A stretch of 64,000 bases of DNA from Marisa cornuarietis. Its lineage: Eukaryota > Mollusca > Gastropoda > Architaenioglossa > Ampullariidae. The stretch spans positions 3,281,001 through 3,345,000 of the forward strand of contig SMMW01000534.1 in the NCBI GenBank assembly GCA_004794655.1, read 5' to 3'. Of this stretch, positions 23,501 to 36,200 are shown one piece after another; the first letter of the stretch is position 1, and the number at the start of each line of letters is the position of its first letter. The notes beneath the pieces are model-generated. The model ran no database searches. It saw only the letters and a program-made list of their open reading frames with translations, and was not told where the DNA came from. The translations under genes and the position numbers were made by a program.

Positions 23501-23641
23501 AGAAAGTGCACCACTGTATCATCAGCGTTTCTGATGCACAGCATACTAAAACACGTTAAGTCTTTTCATCTCAGTTCAAAAAGTCTTGATCCCAGCTTGG
23601 CTAAAATGCCTCCCCCCACCCGAGCTTCTGCCTGCAGGACC
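17512..23641 (-). other. Probable PICALM 3' UTR terminal exon and downstream intergenic DNA
   Basis: A good acceptor (CATTTGTTTCAG) at 23642 suggests a terminal non-coding exon starting at 23641 on the minus strand. The next 5-6 kb is AT-rich without coding signals. AATAAA occurs several times on the minus strand (near 21962, 21713, 20908, 19357), so the polyA site cannot be chosen from sequence alone. The 136-codon plus-strand frame at 19282-19692 shows no recognisable domain. The boundary between UTR and intergenic DNA is unknown. Confidence 0.4.
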
Positions 23642-24101
23642 TGAAACAAATGACAAGAAAATGTACTGGATGATGAGTGCTTTCTTTACAATGATAGTCT
23701 TCAAAGTACATGCATAATAGGATGTCATTAACTTTTTACATTTCACTAAACCATGTATGTCAAAAAACCTACTTATACCTACCAGATGAGAAAAATACTC
23801 AGAGTTAATGACTGGTTAATCAGTGTACAATAACGCCACAATGTGTGACAATCTTCTGCAGCGTTCAAACTGCATCGCTGTCTTAAAATAGCATCAGTGG
23901 CATTTTAAAGTAAACATTCAATTACAAAATTTCAACAGCGATACAGGCAACTTGGAATGCTAAGTGTTAAAATGAAAAAGTCAATGAGCAGGAATATTTG
24001 CCAGAGGATCTGTCTAAGTTGTAATGTTTCAACAAAATACAAAGAATGAAAAGGCTTGAGAACATACAAGACTTATGTACTGCAAGATGTATTCTTATTA
24101 C

Positions 24102-24293
24102 CTTGTAGCCATGCCACCCAGCTCACAATGCTCCGAATGGGTCATTCTGTGGGGGGTTCTGTGGCCGAGGTTGTGTCTGTGGGAAGCTGCCAGCAACAGG
24201 CATGCGAGCTCCTCCATACATCAAAGGCTGTGGCATTCCCATGCCAGGCATCATTCCCATGCCAGGGGCCACTGCCATTGGCTGTCCCACACC
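24102..24293 (-). CDS. PICALM: PICALM last coding exon (residues 775-830, stop at 24123-24125)
   Basis: Encodes a Gly-Met-Pro-rich stretch ([18 protein letters not shown]) and ends [11 protein letters not shown] before TGA. DPF is an AP2 ear-binding motif. A GTAATA donor 21 nt after the stop suggests that the UTR is spliced to 23641. The acceptor is CTGTGTAG. Confidence 0.88.
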
Positions 24294-27200
24294 CTACACA
24301 GATTTAAGAAAATTTTAACTAACACAAACCAATCAGCAGAAACATTTACAGTCTTTTTCTGCATCTCACGCCTGCACAGTCTTACAGGCAGACTGATGGT
24401 ATGTGTGCATTTTCATACATACATGCATATGTATGATGTATATGATATATGCATGCATATGAAGATTTCCTTCACTCCTCGTTCATGTTTCCTTCCACTG
24501 TCCCCAAGTCTATCACCCTACCAACAAATTACAACGTACCATCATAGGCTGGGTCCCCATTGGCATCATCTGAGGCTGGCTAAAGCCCACACCAGTCATC
24601 CCCATCTGTCACATCACAAACGCAGGCCTGTGAGTTCAAAGTTCAACAGAGGCTATTCTAACCAGCAATAAGCCTTGACAGAAATATAACAATGCAAGCC
24701 TAGCTCAAAGCTCAACAGACGTTATTCCAAACACCAGTAAGCCTGGAAAAATGAACTCTGAGAAAGTCCATCCCACAAATAACCAACAGTGTAGACACCA
24801 AGCAAGCCACTGGTGCATACAATGACTAATATTAGAAATAAAATAGCATCTAAAAAAAAAAAAAATGCTATTTCACACGATCTAATAACACTGATCAGTA
24901 AATAACACCAGCAGAACTATTTCTATTTTATCTGATAAAACGCCTTACACGAAATCCAAAATCCCTGCTTAAAATCACTTTAGTCTCTGCTGCTACTTTC
25001 ACTCTAAGATGTATAATTTTTGAAATATTTCGCAAATATGTGAAGTCTGTGATAAACATACAGTCATAAAGACAAGCAAGGCAGCAAAGCACAAGGGACA
25101 AATTAATGTCATTACTTTTGTAAATAAAACCCAGAATGATTTGCCCATCTTCACGCTAAAAGTCTTTGAATGCACCTTATAAAGTACCACGTAAGGCAGC
25201 AAAAAAAGCAGTAACAAGCAGGTGGTGGTCCAGAGGAAAGCAAGCCTCACCATTGGCGGCTGATATTGTGGGGTGGTCCAGGTAGTTGTGCTAGCAATCA
25301 TGGGCCGTTGTTGGAAGGAAGCACCTCCAGTCAGTTTGCTCTCACCCTTTGGCTGCCACTGGTGGTCAGTTCTGCATGTATTCATAGCCATGTGAACAAC
25401 AGCTCCAAGTGAGTAAGCATTAAAAAGAGTGTGACCCATGTGTAAAAAGTATGGGCCAAAATGAGCGGATATAATAATAATAGTGAGGATTTATATAGCG
25501 CCTTTCCAAACATTTGCTCAGAGCGCTTAACATAAATCAAATAGATTAAACCATCAACAACTATGCACCCATATTCACATATAACGGACACGCTCACTTC
25601 TACAACATACACTCACTCATATACAAAGTAAATTACAAACGTTATACACGCTAATGGTCAGGACACAGTCACAGCGAAGTTGTAGTTCAGAAAAGATGTG
25701 TCTTAAGTTTAGACTAAAAGGTGGTAAGAGAATATTAACTGAGTATCTCTCAATTTAAAAAGAACATTAGGAATACAATTTCTGTAGTAAAAACCATTTT
25801 AACTGTTAAATCACAAGATATGTGTCCGTTTAAATGGATGGCAAATGAAATACCAAGTCAAAACAGATTGATCTGATTCACAAGGTCATTAATCTCTTAT
25901 TTTGCTATTCTCTTAAAATCCACAGCATGTATGTAAATATCTGTATTACTTTAAACGCATATAGACCGATAGGTGTCAGCAAATTAAATTGCCTTCAAGA
26001 AGTAGTGTGATTACAGGACAAACGAAGGTTAAAATAGAGGATAAGAAAGACCAAATTTCTGATTAACTTTCAAGCAACAGTCTGTGTGCATGAAACTAGT
26101 GTTGATGTAAGATCTATAACCCACTTCTTGATCTGGTTTGATGAAGACTTGACACTCAGGTTTGATGCTAGTGAGGCCAGGGAGGTATCCAGGTCTGTGG
26201 CCAGAAGCTTGGCGTCGGTGGCTGTTTTGTTGCTTCCAGTTGGCTGGATCATTCCACCCTGCTTGGTAGGCTGTAGAACATCACCAAAAGCATCGAAACC
26301 TGCACAGCAAATAAAAGCAATGCTCAGATTTGTTTGAGTTTTCCATTTTAAAACCAAAGATTCTCCTCCTATCATCTTTTAGTGAATAAATCACACGTTT
26401 AGATCTTTTACACATACTTCACTTTTATTATCAGTACTAAGCATTTTAAAATACAATAAAATAAAATAAATTATACTGAAAATTAAACAGGTTATTGTCC
26501 AGATTGATAAACAGCTTCTGGTATTCTGTCAGTCTAGCACATAATGTTAGAAATAAATGCTGTTATTCATTTCTGTGGACCGTTTCAATTAAAGTCTTCT
26601 CTAAAGCCATATACAATAATCTTCTAATGCCATTCGCTGTATAAACTAGTAGATTATACCTTAATGTCTTCTATGTTCACACTGATAATAAAAAAGCTAT
26701 GTCTATTCTTGTACCACGTTTCTGATCTTTATCAAACTTTTAATCTATACAGTGGCATACATTATAAGACATAAAATTACATTTGCAAACAATCAAATTA
26801 CTAAAAATCTACAACTTTCAGCAAGGTGAAATAAAAACAATTAATCTGAGGATTCTATGAAAGACAATACACGGTGCACTATAACTAGCACCAAACTACA
26901 GTGTAAAACTAACAGCTCATGTTATACACACACGCACACAAAATAAGTGATGAAAAGAGTCTACATAAAAAAGTGTGCAACTGTATCTTGCACACACTAA
27001 TTAAAAAAATAAATTACCCAATTATAAAACAACAGGAGCAACACAGATTACCTTTATAATATCCAGTCCATTGCAAACATACTCTTTCTCAAGTAGCACT
27101 AAACTTCCTTACACAATACTCACAACAAATGAAGAAATGGGGATGTTAAAAAATAGACCACTTTAAAAAAATGCAGAAGAAATCATTCACCTCATACTTC

Positions 27201-30200
27201 ATTTAGCTCTTTCAGATTGATCCAACTACATATGAAAACACTGAACATCAACTGGCAAGCTCTCTTCATTCACCGAGCAAAAAAAAACCCCTTACTTTCA
27301 GGAAAGGTGAGCAATAAAAATCTGATAAAACCTGAAAAAAATCTGAGCTGGTAGAAGAAATCAAGCATCAGGGAAGCAGCTTAATTATAAGCTATTTCAC
27401 CACTAAAGGAAACCACAAGATGTCATTCTTTCCAGGTTTTTAACAGATCCTCAAGGGAAGTCTGAAATGTATGTCAAAAAAGCAATGACATTCAGTAAAA
27501 ACACCAGACCTGCAGAAGAAACCAGAAGCAAGTAACACAAAGAAAGAACAAAATGAAAAAAAAACAAAAAAAACGAGCAGACAAAATAAGAGAACTTCAT
27601 GCAGAAGAACCATGGTCAAATCAAAATGTTTTGCCTACACAACGCAATGGCAGAAAATAGAAGCAGAGGTACAAAATAGTTTTCCCAACACATCAATAAC
27701 AAAGCTCTTAAAAAGGAAAGGCATCCCAGAACACCCAAAGCTACAGCAACGAGATGCTTGAGGGGACTGTTGGTGCCAACATGTCACCTGTGGCAGTAGC
27801 CGCTGAGGCAGAAGGTTCACCCATCATGGCAATGCTAGGACTGCCTCGGCCAAAGCTCCCTACAACACAAGCCATACTGTCAGTCGGCTTCATAACCCAG
27901 CTTAACCTGTAGTCAGCTCATCAGTTTCGACTGGGTTCCAGTAGCGGCATTTCCTTGTGCGCTGTGTTTTAAGGAATGTGTGTGTGTGTGTGTTGCAATG
28001 CACTTGTGCATGTACATGTGTAGGTGAGTGAATGTATAAGCACAAACAGACATATGCATGAAAATGCACACGGCTATAAGTGTTTGTAAAAGCCTACATG
28101 GTTAGGTGCACTTTTTCTTTCATACATTTACTGCACAAGTCCTTTCAAATAAATTTACAACTTGTGATAAATGCAAAGTTCTACCACAAAAGAAATTTAC
28201 AAACACACTGACAAGTTGCATTCATTTTATTTTTAAATTCACTATTGTAAGCTTGAATAGTTTTTGTTGTGCATTGCTAGTCCCCTTTTTATTTTTAATT
28301 AACAAGGGACCATTTTCTTTGTTCAAAATAAAAACTGATGCCACAGCTGGTGGACACCACTAGTACTACACTGAACCATTGTGCATGCACAAGGGAAATG
28401 GTTGTCAGATGTCTCGCATGATTGTGTATACAGAAGAAGTGGGAACCTGCTCAGCACTAGAACCAATCTCATGTGCTCATGCATGCTGAGAAGTGGTGCA
28501 GTGCTTGGTGCGTGTTTGTTGGGCATGTACCTGTGTCTGCCATGGTGGGGGATGGGCTCCTAGACAGGCGGGAAGTGGCTGTGGAGGGAGAAGCATCCAG
28601 CATGAAGCATCAACTGGCATACTAGCACACACACACGCACAGAGCACATCCTTCAGACACTGTTTTCCTGATCAACTACTAAGCAGCTTCAACCACACAT
28701 TGCCTCATCAAGCAAACCTTACTGCATCTTTTGCCTCTGGTCCACAGCTTCTCCAGAGCTACCTAAACCTTTGGTTTCTAGCCACAGCACAGTGCCAGGA
28801 GGTTCTTAGTCTTAGCATTAAAGGTCTACTCGACTGAAAACTTTTATCAAATTACTGAAGGAAATTAGGTATAAAATACCACTTCACAAAATCTCAGAGA
28901 ATAACCTCCCCCTGTTTTTAAGATGCCAGGCTACAAACATCTTCATACACAGAAAGTGGTCCAATCCATGAATGTCCCTGGAGAAGAATAAAATGTAGTC
29001 TCAACTCTCCCATGATGAAATATGCATAACCCCAAACACTGGGTTTTTTTTTCAAAAGTCTTTATGTGCATGGAGATGTTTGCAGCACTGTTTCTTGAAA
29101 CGAAGAGGCAATGATTTAGATTTTGTGAAAGAGTTCAGCCTGCTCATATAGTACCGAAAAAAATATGTTGCATGCCATGAGACCTTCAATTAATCCAGAG
29201 CAATACACATCTCATTTTTCTGCATCCAGCTGTTGCTACTTTTCTAAAAATTCATGTTCTATGTATTTTACAACTAGCTCCATTCTGAAGCAAGAACAGC
29301 AAACTAGCCTCCTGAGGACTGTCAGGTGGATAACCCTTCTATGCAGAAATACAGCTCATGAAGCAGAGCACAAAACCTAATCTTAGACAAAGCACTTACG
29401 GAACAGGATATAGGAAAGCTATATAGGAAAGAAATGTGTCTGGCATATTAGTTCACTAATGACTACTAACTAAAAGAAGTAAGTCAGCAACAGCAGCATA
29501 AAACAATTTTGACTAGAACAAGCAGCCAACCAGAAACCATAAATGCGATATTTGTCTATTAAGAATTAATCTTTATGGAATGTATGGTCTTTATGTCTTT
29601 TGGGCATGTTTAAAAAAAATCCCAGGAGGTGATTACTAACCTGGACTACCTGGTATCTGCAGGTCAGACAGGCCTGCAAAACAATCTAGTATTAGTACCA
29701 TCACTCTCTCCTAACACTGCCTATTCTATTCTATTACTCTGTCTCTCCCACAGTGCTGCATGCTTTCCCCTTTCTTCTGGTCCTCAAAGTTGTTTTTATT
29801 AAATCAAATTGTGTTATTTTTAATTTGAAGGAAGTTCAAACTTCTGTTTATTACTTCTAGTTTGAAAAAAAATCAAATAGCTACAATATTTTACTAAGTC
29901 ATCTGAAATTAAAAGAGCCAATTCTAATGTCTTCTTCTATCCTATCAAAGGTGAACATACCATTTTCTCAGAGCAAATGCATTACTGTATAAAGCACATA
30001 ATCTTGTTTAGCTAAGCTCCACAACAGCAATCTTCCAATTATTTGTTTTTTAAAAGTTACAAAAAACTAAAGTAACATTGGAAGAGGAGTCATTATCTGA
30101 AAAATTCAAACAGATGGCATTCTCTTAAATTCTGTCAAGAAGTTTTTCATAAGAGGACCTTTATCTCCATTTAATGCCCTATAAAACTTGCCAAATTAAA

Positions 30201-33200
30201 GCTGAGCATTTTTCTTTTGCTCATAGAGGTGCCTTATCTTTGTTACTTACGACTTTCTTATGGTAATATTTTAGGCAACTAGTGGAAAAGAAAATACAAA
30301 CATTCACGCATCCCATGAACTTTCAAAACTTTTACGTCAGCTTTTCAGAGTTTCAGTCATATAAAACTAAACAGCCTTTGGCAGCCTTTTTTGCTCTTCC
30401 CCAAACCTCACACAAGTTGTGTTTGTGTGTGTGTGTGGAAGAGGGAGGCAGGAGGCATTCTACTCTAACAACACTGTCCACACCATAAAGTTAACATGCA
30501 ATTTGCATCAAAGATCAGGGAAAGGGTATAGGTAATCGCATGCTAGTTATGGCTATGCCGTGCAATTACTTTTCATCAGTGATACAAATCATGTTAAAAA
30601 ATGAAGACAGGACAAGTTTGCTGCATCTCTTCCACCCCAATATTCCACCAAACCAACACACTAAAGGTTAATAGGCGGCGCCACATAATGGCTCCCTCTG
30701 ATGGGAGCACAAGGTGAGTAGGTGCTTATGGTTTTTATAGGTAGTCCATAGTTAAAGTATTGTAGTCAACCAACATGTTTCATGTTTACATACTGTCCTA
30801 ACTGACAAAGAAACGAGTGGAATTAAGCAGCCTATTAATGATCTACACAATCAATACACTAAGCTATAAACTGGAATATATTACAGCAAAATCTGTCTAC
30901 TAATGTGCACATTATTACAAAACAGGCAGCAAAAGAAACGTTACACAAGTGTACCATAGAGGAATGTATTCACAATTTTCATGTTCATGGGGAAACAATA
31001 AAAACCTGACAATTGCCTCCCTTTGCACAAAAGCTGATGTTAATCCAGTACACATTACTTTCAGACCTTTTATGAATAGCAAATTATTTTAAAAGGCTAT
31101 TTAAAAAAAACTCCTGTGAAAAAGTGGGGGACAAAAGCAATGGCTGCGGGGCAAAGACAAAAACTGGGAGTTCAGGTGGTCACACACAGTAGAAAAACAT
31201 GCTTCACAAATTAACAAATGGCACATTTAAGGCAGTTTCGGGGAAGAATGAGTCACACAGTTTTTGCAGTAAACACAGCCAAATCTTTGGTGTTCGCAAC
31301 CCCAGATCTAACTCTGTAGTAGTCAGCACTGCTATGAACTTTTGGGCATTTAAGGCTTTATTAGCTGACTGGATGAAAAACTTCCCATTCTCTACGTTAG
31401 ATATTCAAGACAGTAACAATTATCTAACCCCACCAGAATAGTGGGAGTTCTCACGGGTGAAGTAAGAAACCTACAATTAAAACAAGACATTAATAAAAAA
31501 AAATGAGCAAGAAGCTGCGGAAAATTAATTTACTCTGACCAAGTTGTCACGTTAGACAACAAAATTATTAATGTATTTTTATTTGGAAACAAAATAACCA
31601 ACCAACAGAAAAATCTAAAAAGCACTATACTGATTGCAAATGCTTTATTCTTATGGCATCGGCTACTCTCACATGACGAATTCAATAAAAATTATGAACT
31701 AAACAGTTTTGTACAATTATTCATTGGTTAGCTCTTGAAAACTTCTGCTGAACTAAATCACGCACATTCTTTGCCATGTCTACCCTACATGAAAAAAGTT
31801 ATTGGAAAGGGTTTTCTCCGATAACTTACTAGCAGCTAAAATGATTTAGGTAGGCCAATCCTGAGTCCATAAATATGGGAGTTTCGTCACCATCTGCACA
31901 CAGCAGATTTAACCAAGAGACTAGTGAAACATGTTTTATGAGTACAGGCTCTGGTCTTTAATCTGTTTTGCTGTGCTTTGAAAGAAGTCTACGAGGACAA
32001 AGGCCAAAGGTATTAACACCAAAGAGTTGGCTGCAGCCTTCTGCAAGTAACCAGTCCACACTACACCTGCCCCTGCCCATACTACCTGCTGCAGGAGGGC
32101 TGGCACTGAGTCCCAGTGCCCCAGGACCCACCCCACAAATCTGCTCACCAGACATGCTAGTGCCATACCCCTGGCCTACTATTCCCACTGCCTGTGGAAC
32201 AAATGTATCCACTGGCCCCACATCAAAGCCACTGGTCTGAGGGCTAGATGACAGCACTGCGCCCATAGGGCTTGCAGAAAGAGGGCCACCCACAGGACTA
32301 GTAGAGAAGGGTCTGGTCACAGGGCTTGATGACAGGGACCCACCCATTGGGCGAGAAGAAAAGGACCCAGCCAAGGATGCACCTGAAGCTACAGGGATGG
32401 GCATAGCATGTGTCGGGGAGGGAGAAGGACGTGACAGAACAGGAGACCCCTGATCTGTGGCCCCAAATAAAAGGTCTTGGTTCAAGAATGGGGTAGGGCC
32501 TGGGAGCTCACTCTGGCCAGCCCTGCCAGTAGGAGGAAGGTTCGGATCCAAGGGGTCCAGTGGAGAGCCAAGGTCCAGCGCTGAGTGGTCAATCCATCAC
32601 CAAAGGCACAGGGCCAAAGCAGCGGTAAAGACAGACAAAGAGGAGTGCAAACACAATGTGAAACATAGCAGCAGACATAGCAAAACCTGGTCAGCATCAG
32701 TACTGGCAAGGCACAACAGAAGGCGGTGTCTGCTGAAAGGGGTAAGTGGGAAAGAAATGGGTGAATCCCCATCTGGGTTTTGGCAATGATGCAATAAAGA
32801 CAATAAATCTTCCATGATGCAAAAGTGGTGTGCACTGCACAAAATAAAATTTATTCTGAAAGATCAGTAGCATCAACACATTTTGATGCTGTACACATGT
32901 TGTAATAATACGCGACCTGAAATATACAAATGAGCAGACTGGTAAGCAACCACTGACAAGCAAAATTATGTAATGGGCATTTAAAATAAATTCCCCCCAC
33001 CCAAATAAAAAATAAATAACAAAAAAGAGCAAAGAAACCCAAATAATTTAAGATGTAACAACAGGTATTCTAGGAAATCACTGAATTTTAAGTCAACAAT
33101 GTTTATTAATGTAAAAACAGAATATAATAAATCAAATAATAAGCCTGAAAATGCAAAAACCACCAAATTTTAATATTAGCCTAATGGTTAAATCTATTTC

Positions 33201-36200
33201 CACTTAAAATTTCTGTCTCTGCGTGGTCAAAGTGTCTCGCTGGCTTTGCAAACTTAAGATTATTTGTACATTTAATCGACACAGAATTTAGTAGACTAGT
33301 GTGACCCGTAAGCAAATTTAAATTTTAATAAAACTAAACCAAAGATGTAAATAAGATGTAGCTCTAAACAAAGTTATTACTCATTCCTGAAGAATTACCA
33401 TAAAGAATTTGATAGCAATACATTTTCTGTTCTAAGAATGATTTTAAAATCACATATTTAGTATGACTTGAGCATTTCCACAATTTTCAAAATTCTTGTT
33501 ACTGTTAGAACTCACCACTGAAACTTCTGGCTATCATAAACTGAAGCATTCAGCAAACAAAGGGCAACAAGTTTGCAAATGACAAATTTAAGTTGTAGGC
33601 CAAACACATATAAAAATGTTAATAATTATTTCCCAAAACCAGGTGAACAAACACAATTATTGATGTTAATATGCTGAAACAAACAGTTCACAAACAAAAT
33701 AATACTCTCATGTATAGGTTAGATGCCAAGCGCTGAATACATACTCATACTCTTTCAGAATGTTAATGGTTAATGCAAGAACTACTATAATATACAATGA
33801 AAGGTTCTAAGTGCATTTTTTTTCTACAGGGAATTCCAATAATATGAGAAGGGCTATAGAACAGACCTGTTTGAAAGACTGTACAATGAAACTGTTTAAC
33901 AGCTGTTCTCAAATAAATGCAACTAAAAGAGCATATCTGGCATGGAGAAAGTTTCCAAACAAGGCATCAATGGGCAATGGCTTTTACAATTAAAGTACCA
34001 TCCAAGGACCAACATTTGCAGCCTGGGTGACCTTTTGAAATGTATCAGCTTCTGGTCTCATTTGGATAGGAGATGGTCACCACCAGGTGTATGAACCCAA
34101 AAAAAAGGAAGACGGATAGACAGCACAAAAGAAACTTGATGCCAGATTGGCTAAGATCAACAACAAATGCGCTCCAGGGTGGGGGAGAGGTAAAAATATG
34201 GTACTGGAGCCCAATCTTCAAATGAAAGGTATCAGCTGTGGTCTCACTTGGAACGGAGATAGGTGCCACAAAAAGTGTAAGCCCAAAGCAAAGAATACAG
34301 AGAGTACGGACAGTGAAAAATATGCTACTGCCTCCCAACCAGCTTCACATCAACATCGACGCATGCACATTACACTGACGTGGCAAGTAACAGCAAAGGC
34401 CCTTACTGCTCTGTGCCAAAGAATCTGGAAACACCAAGAATGGCTAAAAAATTGTCTGAAAGTAATGTAGAATCACAACAAAACCACTGTGGAAAAACTG
34501 CTAGCAGAAGAATAAATAGACTGGCTTCAGAACAGGCATAAGCAAAGCTGAAGTGCCACTTCCTAATAAAAGCACCAGTGGGATCTCTTCCACAACTTAT
34601 TGACTTCTGACAGTCTGTCCTGAAGAGACGTGGTCCATGATGCAAAAAGTCAACATCCAAGAGGGCCTTTTTCAAATCATGAAAGTGCTATGCAAGAACT
34701 TAATTAGAACAGTAATAATGGATAATCAGATGGGACCTTTCTTTCACACAACAGTGGGCATCTTATCAGATGCCCCTTTGGCCTATAATGGTCAACATCT
34801 TTTTGGAGAACATCACATGAGAAACCCTCCATAACCAAACATCTCCACTTCCAACAGTGGGAGGCCCACAAGCATCCTATGTTGTGCAGATAAAACTTGA
34901 TCTAATGGCAGGAACAAAAGAGAATTGCAAACCTTACCAACAAACTGAAAGATAGTTCAAATGCTTATGGAATGGAGACCAGCACTGACAGCAAGGTTAT
35001 GATCAACAGCAATGTGGAAGATCTACATGAAAGGTGAACAGCTTTAAGTACTTGGGAGCCACCCTTTCCAGAGACAGCAGACATCTGCATCAAGATAGTG
35101 TCTGCGGCAGTGGTAATTGTCAGGCTGGACATGATTAATCATAGCAAAAATCAAGGTTTGCTACCAAATACAGACTGTACAAGTACCTCACAGTTACAAT
35201 CCTGTTGTACAGATGAGAGCTGTGGACTCTGCTTGCCACTACAGAGAGGAGAGCACAGACTTATACATGAGAATACAGGAACAAGTACCTGAGTCAGTTG
35301 TCTCTTGACCTGTACCTGTTGTTGGGGGGGGGGGACATGATAGATGTGGTAGCTGACAAGGCCAGCCACTCACGCCTATTTTGGCCAATGCACAGGATGG
35401 CCAGTCTTCTTCTGGCCACCATGGCGTCATCTACCCTCCAATACCTTGAAAGATAGTCTCCGACCAGTTGTCATATCAAGTCACATGGCCAAAGAAGAGC
35501 AGTTTATGTCACTTGCCTGTTGCAAGTTGAGGTTCCTGGTGTCCTACGAGAGTGGCAACTATGCATCATTCAAAGTTGTTGCCTTATTCTTATATGCACT
35601 GCAAAACCAATGACTTTGTACAAAGTACAATAACCACACTCAAAAGACATCAGGATAAGATGATCTGGTTCGGCCGTGTGACCTATACCACACTTGGCCT
35701 GTCCTTCAGGGTACCATGGAGGGAGGTCGTCATTGAGGTGAAAAGAGGAATAACACTTGGCTTGCAAACAGGAAGGAGTGGACAGTTTGATCCATGGAGG
35801 ACCTGCTTACCACTGCCCAGGACTGGCCGAAGTGGCGAGCCCTGACAGCTGCCATGTCCACCCAGTTGTCTCCCAACTAGCCCCCAAAACAACCAGTAGC
35901 AGCAGACCAGCATAACTGTTGATCAAGAGGTAAGAAAGTGGATATAATTCAAGGCTAGAGGCACCATCCAGAAACTTTAGGAAACTTAGTGGAAGGGCAA
36001 GATCTAGAATAAACTGTAGAGAAGTTAAGCTGCAGAGAACAACTTAAGGGTAGCTATTGTCTTTTGGTGAGCATGTGAAAGCAATGACAAACAATACATC
36101 AAGCTAAACAAGCACTGTGGGCAGAAGGTGTTTTTAAAGGTCCAGTAACACTGACATCTTTATTAAAAATAAGTTGCATTTAGCATACTTTTATAATTAT

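Noticed and set aside
27296..27331. 36-nt in-phase stretch with splice-like ends in a PICALM intron
   Set aside because: Phase fits, but it would encode a hydrophobic peptide ([11 protein letters not shown]) unlike the polar tail. It shows that in-phase chance exons occur here.
30251..30279. Good donor GTAAGT and acceptor in a PICALM intron
   Set aside because: In the required phase the segment has an immediate TAA.
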